Both the position numbers and the translations under genes were made by a program. From positions 1-50,939 of the forward strand of contig CACZBM010000016.1 in the NCBI GenBank assembly GCA_902779445.1: 50,939 nucleotides of DNA. The letters are read 5' to 3'. The notes beneath the pieces are model-generated. The model was given only the letters and a program-made list of their open reading frames with translations. It was not told where the DNA came from and did no database searches. This DNA is from an uncultured Lachnospiraceae bacterium (GTDB taxonomy: Bacteria > Bacillota > Clostridia > Lachnospirales > Lachnospiraceae). Below, piece by piece: positions 8,304 to 17,151 of this stretch (position 1 is the first letter of the stretch; each line of letters starts with the position of its first letter).

Positions 8304-8996
8304 TTATCTGTCCGTAATATAGCCCATTCCACGCACGGTCTTTATGATCTTTGGTTCCGACGGGTTCTCCTCGATCTTGTCCCCGAGACGTTTTATGTAA
8401 ACCGTTAACGTATTGTCGTTCACGAAGTCGCCGTCTACATCCCACATGTCCTGAAGGAGGCCGGCCCTTGTAAGGACCTGCCCCCTGTTATTGATAAATG
8501 TAAGGAGAAGCCTGTATTCAAGCGCGGTAAGTTCGATCACCTCTTCCCTGCCGGTCTTTTCATCCTTTTTTGTAACCTTCGCCTCGCCGGTATAGACATA
8601 TATGTTTCCGATCCTTTCAACGGCAGTTTCGGTACCGCGCCCGCTCCTTCTTAAGACCGCCTTTATCCTTGCCATAAGTTCGTTTATCCTGAAAGGCTTG
8701 CAGATATAATCATCCGCACCCATTTCAAGTCCCATGACAACATTTACCTCCGCATCCGAAGCGGTAAGGAAGATCACAGGAACATCCTCCTGCTCCTTTA
8801 TGAGCCTGCAGACATCATATCCGTTTCCGTCGGGAAGATTTATATCAAGAATGCACATATCATATCTTCCCCTTCCCCAGGACTTAACGGCATCTTTTTT
8901 TGATTTAAGATGATCAACTTCATATCCCTCTTTTTCAAGGGAATATCTTAGTCCCATTCCTATTGCATCATCATCTTCAAGCAAAAGTATTCTCAC
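8304..8996 (-). CDS. OmpR/PhoB-family response regulator
   Basis: Receiver domain (residues 1-115: ILLLEDDDAIGMG acidic pair, phosphoacceptor Asp in DMCILDINLPDGNG, Lys in ICKPFRINEL) followed by a winged-helix output domain (ELTALEYRLLLTFINNRGQV and TVYIKRLGDKIEENPSEPKI). The GTG start at 8996 sits behind AGGTGA and gives the standard VRILLLEDD beginning; a longer ATG frame to 9053 has no domain in the extra 19 residues. It is the first gene of the regulator-kinase pair and probably regulates the ABC transporter downstream. Confidence 0.92.
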   Translation of the reverse strand: MRILLLEDDDAIGMGLRYSLEKEGYEVDHLKSKKDAVKSWGRGRYDMCILDINLPDGNGYDVCRLIKEQEDVPVIFLTASDAEVNVVMGLEMGADDYICKPFRINELMARIKAVLRRSGRGTETAVERIGNIYVYTGEAKVTKKDEKTGREEVIELTALEYRLLLTFINNRGQVLTRAGLLQDMWDVDGDFVNDNTLTVYIKRLGDKIEENPSEPKIIKTVRGMGYITDR

Positions 8997-9027
8997 TTGT
9001 TCACCTCGTAAGTTTAAAATCAAAGAT

Positions 9028-9471
9028 TTACTCTTTACAGACAATTGTTTCATCCGTATATTTCCTGCTCATATCATGGCGCTTTTTTCTTACTTCCACG
9101 GGATCAAATATAATGGAAAGATCATAATCCTCAGGATACAGTTCTTCCGCCTTCACCTTTAGCTTAACCCGCTTATGGCTTACCCGGATTTTTTTATCAG
9201 CTATCTGCACTCTTAAATATCCATCTTCGTTGACAGGCTCACACACGATCCCTATCTTAGCATCGGGATATACGGTAACGCTGTCTCCTATGCGGAACTT
9301 TTCCGTAAGCCCTGTATCCCGGTGATCCTTTTTTGTCTTCCTTATCTTCACCGATGAAACCTTCTTAAGCGGTGCATTTTTAAAGCTGTAGATTTCTGCC
9401 GCATCCTTACCGTAAGCCATCTTAGCCGCAAGTCTTAACATATCCTCAGGCAACCACGGGCATCCTCTCAA
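9028..9471 (-). pseudogene. C-terminal fragment resembling a MutS-related protein
   Basis: A 147-codon frame starting at a TTG just after an in-frame stop. It begins abruptly with RGCPWLPEDMLRLAAKMAYG and continues with a small beta domain (FRIGDSVTVYPDAKIGIVCE, VNEDGYLRVQIADKKIRVSH) and LYPEDYDLSIIFDPVEVRKK. The latter resembles the tail of MutS-family ATPases of Lachnospiraceae, but I recognise it only by general likeness. No Walker motifs are present. There is no ribosome binding site of note, and the frame directly abuts the equally damaged AlbA_2 gene. I read it as the surviving 3' end of a larger gene. Confidence 0.45.
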
Positions 9472-10687
9472 CTTCTGATATTATTCCTAATATATTTTTG
9501 TTTAGGACTATTGGGCTTATCAGGAATAGTTCGTTGTATTCGGCCATTTTCTATAAGTGGTGTTATTACCTTTTCTCTAATATAACGTTCGGATTTGATC
9601 TGCAGATATTCTTGAATTTCCTTTTTTGTTCTCGGAATATCGCAGAACTCTATCACTCGCTCAAAAGTGCCATGAACTTCGTCACTAACTTCACCACTAG
9701 TGGTGGAGCTGGTGGTGAAGCTTAAAGGTAATGTCAACACAGTCCTGTCTGGATTGCCACCACCAAACATTTCTTCAACTATCGGCGCATCCAGTCCGGC
9801 GTCCCTCCATGCCTGGAAGATATCAGGCACACCTGATTGACAAGCTTAAACGGCTTTTTAAGGTCAAGCACAAGCTTGGCGGAAACACGATTAAAGAAAT
9901 CATATACATTCCCGGACCATTCCGGTTCCTGTGAGTATATTCGGTCTGTCCATCGGATATTCGGTTCCAGGTGTTCCCTGTAATCAAGGAAATATTCCGG
10001 ATACTCTCTGGTAATTCGCAGTTCTTCTCCGAACATCAATAGACCGGCTGCAGTCGGCCGTAACGCTTCTCCCTCATCATTTAAAGCGCCGATCTTAATA
10101 AGAAAATCATTATCATTTAATTTGCTCCATGCGGATCCTTCGTGTCGTACATTATAACGAATCCTGTAAGATTTAATCGTCTCCCGGTCAAAATCCGGTT
10201 TGCGATCAAGTACTCTTTCGTCCGGACTTTCTTCGGACGCATCACGGATCATAGCCTTGACTTCGGGTTTTGTACAGCGATAGTCACCTTCATGATCACG
10301 ACGAAAAGTAGAGCCAAATACATCGTTATTTATAAACACGGGCCTCTGGTAGCGGGTCGCGCGGGGAACTTTGATAACCAAAACTACGTCCTCGCCTACC
10401 ACATATTCCTCGACATCCCTCTCTGATATAAGACAGAGGGAGACCTTCTTTTCATTATGAATGGTATCCCAGAAATCCTTTTTTAGCTTCGGCAGATTCC
10501 TAAGACCTGTAGTCTTCCATGATCCGTCTTTCCTTTCGACCGCTCCGCAGATGATACAGCCACCATAGGAATTGGCAAAAGAAGAGTACGTATCCCATAA
10601 GGAACCCGGTAGACCGCCGTTTGCTGCCTTGGCTTCAAGGCGGTTGCCCTCTCTGTATTCATCAAAACGCTTAGGATCAAAATCCAT
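9468..10687 (-). pseudogene. AlbA_2 (Schlafen-type) DNA-binding / RecG-like transcriptional regulator, internally deleted
   Basis: Two overlapping frames together resemble one gene. The first (10687-9779) has the AlbA_2 domain: EGNRLEAKAANGGLPGSLWD, NSYGGCIICGA, then LRPTAAGLLMFGEELRITRE and NVYDFFNRVSAKLVLDLKKP. It ends in nonsense after PFKLVNQV. The second (9830-9468), in another frame, begins PDIFQAWRDAGLDAPIVEEM and continues FGGGNPDRTVLTLPL, the normal distal part of the family, then a winged-helix-like tail (RTKKEIQEYLQIKSERYIRE). The conserved stretch normally joining them (the DDTPVHKAIREA-type region) is missing, so a deletion fused the halves out of frame near 9830. Confidence 0.75.
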
Positions 10688-10723
10688 GCGAAAATCTCCT
10701 GTCTGTTTTAATAATATCTGGCA

Positions 10724-11350
10724 TCAGTCGTTATCCTCATCATTCAAATCAGATAATTCCTTTTGCAGTTGTTTCATTTGCTCCTCCAGCTTGGCCTTCC
10801 TAAGTTGCTTAAGGTCTCTTTCCGTCCGGTCTGCTATATCCTTGGGGAAATTCCACTTCCACATCTCATAAGCGTGCAAAACAGAAGCACGCTCTTCTTC
10901 AGAGGTTGCTGCTTCCAGCTCAATATCTACCTGGCGGCATTCTCTTTCCCATTCATCGATATAGGAGTTCATTTCACCCATAAAACCATTGCCAAAGACC
11001 AGTGAAAGAACCGCGCCATCACGCTTAACCTTCAGATCATACCTTTTCTCCATTTCAAACAGGGCATACATAGCTCCAAAGTAATTAGCTACGATCGGAT
11101 CAGTAAGAGCCAGCGTGGAAACGCCCAGGGCATTGGCAAACTGTTTTAGCAGTTCAGATTTCGGCTTTCTGGCACCATTTTCGTATTTCTGCACCCGGTC
11201 ACCATTCAGTCCGACCTTTTCACCCAACTCAGCCTGCGTCATATTCTGTGCTTCTCTGATCTCGCGAATCCTGCGGCCAACTCTGTCCGCTGCTGTACTT
11301 TCGTTAAAATCCATCGGATCCTGCCCGAAGGGGTTGTTTACCAATATCAT
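10724..11350 (-). CDS. XRE-family helix-turn-helix regulator
   Basis: A 208-residue protein with a Cro/C1-type DNA-binding domain at residues about 21-78: RIREIREAQNMTQAELGEKV then GDRVQKYENGARKPKSELLK. The C-terminal part is helical and charged, ending KLEEQMKQLQKELSDLNDED, a likely coiled coil. The ATG at 11350 follows GGAGGA at seven bases; a start at 11368 lacks this. It is 36 bp upstream of the AlbA_2 gene on the same strand, a pairing seen on integrative elements and defence-like islands. It probably represses its own promoter in the 11351-11688 gap. Confidence 0.85.
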   Translation of the reverse strand: MILVNNPFGQDPMDFNESTAADRVGRRIREIREAQNMTQAELGEKVGLNGDRVQKYENGARKPKSELLKQFANALGVSTLALTDPIVANYFGAMYALFEMEKRYDLKVKRDGAVLSLVFGNGFMGEMNSYIDEWERECRQVDIELEAATSEEERASVLHAYEMWKWNFPKDIADRTERDLKQLRKAKLEEQMKQLQKELSDLNDEDND

Positions 11351-11368
11351 ACTTAATCCTCCGTACAT

Positions 11369-11688
11369 ATATGTTCTTAAATATATCGTTCAGAAATATC
11401 ATACTTGGTTTATTTAGCAGCATTGTATCACATTTACGAGGGATGCGGAAGAACAAAAAGGGACGATTTTAAAAATTTTTATATAAAAAGTCCAAATATG
11501 TACTTGCTATATGAACAATAATATGATAAAGTACAGGTAGAACAGAAATGTGCTTATAACAAGCACAACAAGCAGAAGGGTAACAAAACAACATAAAACG
11601 GTTCACAAGAACCCGGCGTTTCCCGAACAACTCGGATGTCGTCGATAGCACAGAAGCTCTAATAAGTGCACCCGTAGAGAGGAGGATT
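11369..11688. other. AT-rich intergenic region between divergent island genes
   Basis: No open frame with a plausible start was found. The stretch separates the leftward XRE gene from the rightward small-protein/HTH/integrase cluster and so probably holds two promoters and the XRE operator. Several TATAAT-like words occur on each strand, but no pair with correct -35 spacing stands out. Short inverted words (CTTATAACAAG) are present. Confidence 0.4.
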
Positions 11689-11871
11689 ATGAAAAACAGA
11701 AAAAGGCAGCGAGCAAATCGCAAACTAAAGGAAGAGATGTTGGATCTCAGGGATATGTGTGGGATCAAAGATCCAACACCGTATGAAGCAGTCAAGGAAA
11801 TTATTAATGAATTCAGAAAGAACAAGGAAAGGAGCAGATATGGAATACACGAATATGTTAGCAGAATATAA
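11689..11871 (+). CDS. small basic protein of an integrative element
   Basis: A 60-residue Lys/Arg-rich protein (MKNRKRQRANRKLKEEMLDL, then KDPTPYEAVKEIINEFRK) with a GAGGAGG ribosome binding site six bases before its ATG. I do not recognise the family. It resembles small proteins located before excisionase and integrase genes on clostridial integrative elements. Its last 11 codons overlap the start of the next gene in another frame, indicating translational coupling. Confidence 0.65.
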   Translation: MKNRKRQRANRKLKEEMLDLRDMCGIKDPTPYEAVKEIINEFRKNKERSRYGIHEYVSRI

Positions 11872-12052
11872 CGACATTCTTAAACCGGAGGATGTCCAGA
11901 AGATACTGAGGACAGGACGCAATACCGTATACAATTATCTGAAGAACGGAACGATAAAGTCAATAATGATCGGTGGACGCTACAAGATCCCGAAACTCTA
12001 TCTTCTGGAATTCATGTATCCGGATATGATTTATGTAAAGGAGGCTATCTGA
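11840..12052 (+). CDS. excisionase-like helix-turn-helix protein
   Basis: A 70-residue protein with the MerR/excisionase-type fold DILKPEDVQKILRTGRNTVY, NYLKNGTIKSIMIGGRYKIP, KLYLLEFM. Such proteins bind the ends of integrative elements and steer the integrase towards excision. The ATG at 11840 follows GAAAGGAG; a longer frame from 11759 would only add residues overlapping the previous gene. It is two bases before the integrase stub, the normal xis-int order. Confidence 0.82.
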   Translation: MEYTNMLAEYNDILKPEDVQKILRTGRNTVYNYLKNGTIKSIMIGGRYKIPKLYLLEFMYPDMIYVKEAI

Positions 12053-12054
12053 TC

Positions 12055-12399
12055 ATGGCAAGACCGAAGAAAAACGGCAGGAGGGCTACCGGGATACAGG
12101 GAAAGAGCGGCTACCTGTACATTATAACCCACAATCACATTATCAAAGACGGGGTTAAGACGCGAGAGAAGGCCTGGATCGCCACAGGGCTTAAGGATAC
12201 TCCCGAGAATGTTAAGAAAGCTTCGGAAATGAAAAACAAGCTTCTTAACAATAAGAGGGAAGTATCCAGCACAGACAGAAATGTGACTTTTACAGAATAC
12301 ACAGATATGTTCCTAAGCAAAAAGAAGAGGGAGGTCTCGGACAAAATGAACGGTATTATTCCGATCAAGGATTATACCGACCAGAAACACGACAATTAA
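12055..12399 (+). pseudogene. tyrosine recombinase (integrase) stub lacking the catalytic domain
   Basis: The first about 95 residues match the arm-binding domain and the beginning of the core-binding domain of Tn916/phage-type integrases: KNGRRATGIQGKSGYLYIIT, TREKAWIATGLKDTPENVKK, VTFTEYTDMFL. The frame stops at 114 residues, whereas complete enzymes have about 380-420, and the Arg-His-Arg-Tyr catalytic domain is absent. The last words (VSDKMNGIIPIKD) could be the original extreme C-terminus joined by an internal deletion. It lies about 200 bp from tRNA-Pro, a common attachment target, so it probably marks the end of a dead integrative element. Confidence 0.75.
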
Positions 12400-12557
12400 A
12401 TAAGGCTTATAGAGAGCATTCCATACATTATTCGGGAAGTCAAATACACAGTATTTGACCCTCGCGGTATTCGTCAAATGATTCATGCAAGCATGATCAT
12501 TTTCCTCATTACTCGCGGGAATAAACGGGAATGGGTAGAAAAAAGGTAGAATTGGAC

Positions 12558-12594
12558 AAAAAAAGACAAGGGCTTCGAATACCGAAACCCTTGT
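12558..12594 (-). terminator. terminator after the tRNA-Lys/tRNA-Pro unit
   Basis: ACAAGGG / CCCTTGT stem with a 15-nt loop, followed on the minus strand by C and a run of seven Ts. It lies 10 bases beyond the 3' end of tRNA-Pro. Confidence 0.8.
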
Positions 12595-12604
12595 AAATAC
12601 TGCA

Positions 12605-12678
<74 letters not shown>

Positions 12679-12804
12679 CTATTTATTTTTGAAAGATTCT
12701 CACTTGCAGCCTCTCTCGCGGCCACTCGCGCCCAGCGCTCGTATTTTTAGAAAGTAAAAGCACCGACCCCATGGCTCTCATGTCCACAAAACCAGTGCCC
12801 CGAG

Positions 12805-12877
12805 TGCGCCTCCAGGGACTCGAACCCTGGACACCCTGATTAAGAGTCAGGTGCTCTACCAACTGAGCTAGAAGCGC
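12805..12877 (-). tRNA. tRNA-Lys (anticodon CTT)
   Basis: A 73-nt cloverleaf on the minus strand: acceptor GCGCTTC / GAGGCGC (one G-T pair), D-arm AGCTCAGTTGGTAGAGCA, anticodon arm CCTGA-CTCTTAA-TCAGG giving CTT, T-loop GTTCGAGTC. CCA is not encoded. It is 126 bp upstream of tRNA-Pro on the same strand and probably co-transcribed with it. Confidence 0.95.
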
Positions 12878-12967
12878 ATATTCTCAATGAAGTGGAGCGT
12901 TTCGCTCACAACGCAAGAGTCATTATATTATAGCTTTTTCAAGTTTTCAAGTATTTTTTATGATTTT

Positions 12968-12996
12968 TTTACAAAATATCTATTTTCTGTTATAAA
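12968..12996 (+). promoter_or_regulatory. sigma-70 type promoter of the acyltransferase gene
   Basis: TTTACA and TATAAA separated by 17 bases, 31 bp before the chosen ATG at 13028. Confidence 0.6.
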
Positions 12997-13027
12997 TATA
13001 CTTATTTCAAAGGATTCTTGTTCAAAA

Positions 13028-14122
13028 ATGGAGCGTATTCACTATATTGACTTTGCAAAGGGAATAGGCATAATACTTGTCATTCTCGGACATATCTCCT
13101 ATATAAGCGACAGCACCAGGATATTTGTCGTATCCTTCCATATGCCGCTTTTTTTCATACTCTCCGGAATTCTTATTTATTTAAGGAAGGAAACTGACCG
13201 CCCTCTGAAAGATATAGCTAAAAATAAATTCCGCCGGATGATGATCCCCTATTTTTTATATTCGACAGTCGGGATCCTTATCTACATCATTTACTATCTT
13301 CTCACCGGACGGGATGGAGGCTTCCCCACCGTTCTGTCTGACATTGTTCAGACCCTGACACTCTATGGCTACTCGGTAATGTGGTTCCTGCCTGCGATCT
13401 TCAGTGCGGAGCTGCTTCTTATAGCTATTATCCGAAAATTCCGTACCCTGCCAAAGATCCTCGCTATCGTAGTGATTCTGACTGCAGCATCCATGATACT
13501 GAATAAATATCTCGAATCCGCCAATACACTGTATGGCTTCAACACTGTATTTTCCGTATTTCATCTGCTTGCTGTTGCGATCCTGCGTGTGCCGGTGTGC
13601 ATGTCTTTTGCAGCCATCGGTTTCTTTATCGCTGCGCAGTGGTCACGGTTTCAAAATATCGGCCCTGATAAATTCCCGCCACTTGCAATTCCTGCAGATA
13701 TTTTTATTGGGATCGACCTCATCGCGCTTGATCTCATATTCAGCCATATTAACGGAATTACAGATCTTCATTTTATGATATTCAATAATGTTTTCTTCTA
13801 TTACATAGCTGCACTGTCCGGATCCTTCGGGGTCATATTCCTTTGTAAGGCTCTGGAAAAACTGCACAACGCACCACCTTTACGACTGCTCTCGTATTTT
13901 GGTGTGAACTCCCTGATCATCATGGTCACCCATCTGAATTTCTATGTGCTTCTGGCTGCCGAGATCGGCGGAATGCACTTTACTAAGGCACTGGAAGAAG
14001 GTGCATTAAAACACACCGTGTTTATCATTCTTGTAATGGTATTTACGCTAATGGGTGAAATTGTGCTGATAGAAGTGATAGAGAGAGTGAAAAAACTTCA
14101 CAGAAAAAAAGTGTCATCCTGA
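13028..14122 (+). CDS. acyltransferase family 3 membrane protein (OafA/WecH-like)
   Basis: A 364-residue multi-pass protein of the acyltransferase-3 family, which O-acylates cell-surface sugars or polymers. It opens with the family signature YIDFAKGIGIILVILGHISY including the conserved His, followed by SFHMPLFFILSGILIYL. About ten hydrophobic segments span the rest (for example MWFLPAIFSAELLLIAII and HTVFIILVMVFTLMGEIVLI). The ATG at 13028 was chosen because homologues start MxRIxYIDFAKG and a promoter lies 30 bp upstream; a longer frame from 12887 would overlap that promoter. It is transcribed alone, and repeats follow directly after the stop. The acyl acceptor is unknown. Confidence 0.87.
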   Translation: MERIHYIDFAKGIGIILVILGHISYISDSTRIFVVSFHMPLFFILSGILIYLRKETDRPLKDIAKNKFRRMMIPYFLYSTVGILIYIIYYLLTGRDGGFPTVLSDIVQTLTLYGYSVMWFLPAIFSAELLLIAIIRKFRTLPKILAIVVILTAASMILNKYLESANTLYGFNTVFSVFHLLAVAILRVPVCMSFAAIGFFIAAQWSRFQNIGPDKFPPLAIPADIFIGIDLIALDLIFSHINGITDLHFMIFNNVFFYYIAALSGSFGVIFLCKALEKLHNAPPLRLLSYFGVNSLIIMVTHLNFYVLLAAEIGGMHFTKALEEGALKHTVFIILVMVFTLMGEIVLIEVIERVKKLHRKKVSS

Positions 14123-14123
14123 A

Positions 14124-14396
14124 GTTTCTGGTGTCATTCTGAGTTACCGGTGTCATTCTGAGTTACCGGTGTCATTCTGAGTTACCTGTTGTCATCCTGA
14201 GCGTAAGCGAAGGATCTCACATGGCTCGGGGAGAGATCCTTCGCTGGCGCTCAGGATGACAACAAACGCTCAGGAAGGAAAAACGTCCGGTGGACGTTTT
14301 TCGGGCGTGTTTACGAGCACTGAGTGCGAGTACGCCCCGCGCAAGGGGCAAACGCTCAGGATGACAACAAACGCTCAGAATAACAAGTAGCGCTCG
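14124..14396. repeat. composite repeat block: tandem GTGTCATTCTGAGTTACCG units, palindrome, double-hairpin copy B
   Basis: Three or so tandem units (GTGTCATTCTGAGTTACCG) are followed by a 70-bp palindrome at 14191-14260, with arms GTCATCCTGAGCGTAAGCGA and its complement around a GGATCTC / GAGATCC core, and then the 64-bp double-hairpin repeat at 14277-14340. Further ACGCTCAGGATGACAACAA units follow. The block fills the gap between convergent genes and could act as a bidirectional terminator. Confidence 0.85.
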
Positions 14397-14408
14397 GACA
14401 CCGAAAAT

Positions 14409-14723
14409 TCAGATAAATTTCTCGATAAAACCTTCAAGGCTCTTTCTGGGCTGTGCCCCTACAACCGGAGCTGATTCCTTGCCATCCTTAAAGACCATGA
14501 TCGTAGGAATAGACATTATTCCGTACTTCTGAGCCGTCTGGGGACACTCGTCAACGTCACAGCTTATAAACTTCACTCCCGTATATTCAATGGATAATTC
14601 ATCTATAACCGGTGCCATCATTTTGCAAGGTCCACACCAGGTCGCATTAAAGTCCACGAGCACGGGCTGCTCAGCTTTAAGAACTTCGCTCTCGAATGTT
14701 GCATCTGTTACTTTGTTTACCAT
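14409..14723 (-). CDS. trxA: thioredoxin
   Basis: A 104-residue thioredoxin, the cytoplasmic disulfide reductant. It has the active site ATWCGPCKMMAP with the redox cysteines at 30 and 33, the cis-Pro loop (IMSIPTIMVFKDGK) and the usual C-terminal helix. Length is typical. AAAGGAGG precedes the ATG, and a near-consensus promoter lies at 14768-14796, so it has its own transcript although trmB lies just upstream on the same strand. Confidence 0.95.
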   Translation of the reverse strand: MVNKVTDATFESEVLKAEQPVLVDFNATWCGPCKMMAPVIDELSIEYTGVKFISCDVDECPQTAQKYGIMSIPTIMVFKDGKESAPVVGAQPRKSLEGFIEKFI

Positions 14724-14767
14724 GTGAAACCTCCTTTATTCATTAAATATATCTTTTATACAATTGC

Positions 14768-14796
14768 ATTGTACTCAATCTTTCCAATTCTGTCAA
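14768..14796 (-). promoter_or_regulatory. sigma-70 type promoter of trxA
   Basis: On the minus strand TTGACA (14796-14791) and TACAAT (14773-14768) are separated by 17 bases. The -35 box overlaps the trmB stop codon. Confidence 0.82.
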
Positions 14797-15455
14797 CAGT
14801 TATTTCTGATAATGTATTTACAGATCTTATTTCCCTTAGACGAGAACTTTTCCTCGTATTCCGTCATAACATTGTCCTTCATTGCCTCCGGATCCGAGTG
14901 AAGGTCATAGGTAGAATAGAGGAGCTCCCAGCCGGCAGGCTCCAGCTCGGACAGTGCAAAATCAAAAAGTCCTGTATTATCTGTCTTAAATTCTATTATA
15001 CCTTCTTTTTTCAAAACATGCCCGAATATTTTCAGAAACTGTCGGGATTCCAGTCTCCTTTTCGCATGTCTTTCCTTAGGCCACGGATCGGAAAAATTGA
15101 GATATATCCGATCCAGTTCTTCAGGCTTAAAAAAAACCCCGATATCAGCAGCATCCATCCTGATAAATCTTATATTATCCGGAACCATGCCTCCTTCTTT
15201 CTTCATGCGGTCGAGTTTCTGCAGTGCCTTTATCATTACGCTCTCATATCTTTCCACCCCGATAAAATCAATGTCGGGATGTTTAAGCGCCATATCAATG
15301 ATAAACCTGCCCTTTCCCATTCCGATCTCTGCCATCAGCTGAGCTTTTCTGCCAAATATCCCGCTCCACTTTCCTGCAGTTTCATCTCCTGTATCAAAAC
15401 ATCTCTCATCCTGAGCGACGATCTCCCTCGCTCCCGGAATATTTCTAAGTCTCAT
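14793..15455 (-). CDS. trmB: tRNA (guanine-N7-)-methyltransferase
   Basis: A 220-residue SAM-dependent enzyme that makes m7G46 in tRNA. Diagnostic segments are the SAM site AQLMAEIGMGKGRFIIDMAL, FIGVERYESVMIKAL, the MDAADIG turn, and the catalytic signature YLNFSDPWPKERHAKRRLES. The C-terminal FKTDNTGLFDFALSELE is also typical. Length agrees with the family. The beginning MRLRNIPGAREIV matches homologues. It is transcribed leftward towards trxA. Confidence 0.95.
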   Translation of the reverse strand: MRLRNIPGAREIVAQDERCFDTGDETAGKWSGIFGRKAQLMAEIGMGKGRFIIDMALKHPDIDFIGVERYESVMIKALQKLDRMKKEGGMVPDNIRFIRMDAADIGVFFKPEELDRIYLNFSDPWPKERHAKRRLESRQFLKIFGHVLKKEGIIEFKTDNTGLFDFALSELEPAGWELLYSTYDLHSDPEAMKDNVMTEYEEKFSSKGNKICKYIIRNNC

Positions 15456-15675
15456 TTCAATTATTACCTTGTACCTATTTAAAATGCTGCGTATTTTTCA
15501 TGATACAACACATCTGGCTAATTAAATCGCCCTAATGACACTGTTTACTACTTATGATAAAATTATCCCTGTATTGGTACTGTAGGATCCCCCATCAGTC
15601 ACCTGCGGTGACAGCTTCTTCCGGTGAGAAAAGCCGTACTTGATACATTATAACATTTTTCTCAAAAGGATTTCT

Positions 15676-17151
15676 ATGTTCCCTATATTAAAAAAGAAAT
15701 TGCTGCCTTCTTTTCTGGCATTCATTATATTTATAATATCCTTTGTCCATGTAGCTGTCCCGGTCTATGCTGATCAACCGACTCAGGCAGATATTACTGC
15801 CGCCAGAATGGCTCTTCCCGTTTCCACCAATGAAATACCGGGCTGGCCCAAGGGCCCTGATACCGGATCCGAAAGCGCATGCCTGATGGATGCTGATACC
15901 GGTGTGATCCTTTATGGAAAAAATATGGACACCCAGAGATATCCCGCCAGCACCACCAAGATCATGACCTGCCTTCTGGCAGCTGAAAACTGTTCAATGG
16001 ATGAAATGGTCACCTTCTCTAAAGATGCTGTTTTCGGGATAGACCGTGGATCTTCCAATGTGGGAATGGATGTGGGGCAGCAGATCACAATGGAGGAAGC
16101 TCTTTACTGTATTATGCTGGCCTCCGCCAATGAAGTAGCCGCTGCTGTTGCCGAACATATATCCGGCAGTATATCTGACTTTGCGGATCTTATGAATAAA
16201 CGCGCAAAGGAGCTGGGCTGCACTAATACCAATTTCAAAAACCCTCACGGCCTTCCGGATGAGGAGCATCTGACCACGGCTCACGATCTTGCACTTATCG
16301 CCCAGGCGTTTAATAATAACGAAACTCTGCGCCGTATTGCGGGAACCAGAGTCTATGATGTGGTGGCTACATCCACTCAGCCCGATTCCTTTACAATGGT
16401 CAATCATAATAAGATGTATCCCGGAAATTCGCATTCCTATGACTACACTACCTGGGGCAAAACGGGCTATACAAATGTCGCCAGGGAAACTCTGGTAACC
16501 TGTGCCGAAAAAGACGGGCTTAACCTTATCTGCGTCGTAATGAAGGCTGAACCGCCAAATCAGTACACAGACACTTACAATCTCTTCGAGTACGGATTCC
16601 AGAATTTCGTTCACTATAACATTGCCGAAAATGAGACGAGATACAATATGGAAAGCTCGGATTTCTTTAACACTGACAGCAATGTTTTCGGAAATACCAG
16701 GTCTCTTGTAACTCTTTCCACTGACGGATGCGTTGTCATTCCCAAAACCGCCTCTTTTGAAGATCTGACAAGCGAAGTATCTTACGACGATATAGATGAA
16801 AACTCCCTTGCGAAGATCACATATTACTTTGGTGATGTTTATGTGGGTGAGACATCAGTACTTCTGGCCGATTCCGGTGTAAAAAAATATGTTTTCGGTG
16901 AAACTGTATCAGAGGATTCCATAGATGATAATAACCCGGTAAAATCCGGGTTTAACAGAGATGACGTGGTATTTCTGGACATCCACCGTATACTTATCAT
17001 CGCGGGAATAGTAGTGGGTGTCATTTTTGTAGTCCTTATGCTGATATTATTTATCAAGAACTATCTGTTTTCCGCAAGGCGCCGCAGAAGAAGGAAGCTT
17101 CATAAACGAAGCCGCCGCTACTTCTCTGAATTTGATAATTTTGATTTTTGA
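15676..17151 (+). CDS. D-alanyl-D-alanine carboxypeptidase (DacF/PBP5-like)
   Basis: A 491-residue penicillin-binding protein that trims the terminal D-Ala from peptidoglycan stem peptides outside the membrane. After a signal peptide (cleavage near VPVYA-DQPT, residue 32) it has the serine-protease S11 triad: SxxK at 92-95 (PASTTKIM), SxN at 150-152 (LASANEV) and KTG at 262-264 (WGKTGYT). A C-terminal membrane helix (about 443-470, ILIIAGIVVGVIFVVLMLIL) and a very basic tail (ARRRRRRKLHKRSRR) anchor it. The ATG at 15676 follows AAAAGGA. Its 3' end overlaps the convergent exonuclease gene by 34 bp. Confidence 0.92.
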   Translation: MFPILKKKLLPSFLAFIIFIISFVHVAVPVYADQPTQADITAARMALPVSTNEIPGWPKGPDTGSESACLMDADTGVILYGKNMDTQRYPASTTKIMTCLLAAENCSMDEMVTFSKDAVFGIDRGSSNVGMDVGQQITMEEALYCIMLASANEVAAAVAEHISGSISDFADLMNKRAKELGCTNTNFKNPHGLPDEEHLTTAHDLALIAQAFNNNETLRRIAGTRVYDVVATSTQPDSFTMVNHNKMYPGNSHSYDYTTWGKTGYTNVARETLVTCAEKDGLNLICVVMKAEPPNQYTDTYNLFEYGFQNFVHYNIAENETRYNMESSDFFNTDSNVFGNTRSLVTLSTDGCVVIPKTASFEDLTSEVSYDDIDENSLAKITYYFGDVYVGETSVLLADSGVKKYVFGETVSEDSIDDNNPVKSGFNRDDVVFLDIHRILIIAGIVVGVIFVVLMLILFIKNYLFSARRRRRRKLHKRSRRYFSEFDNFDF

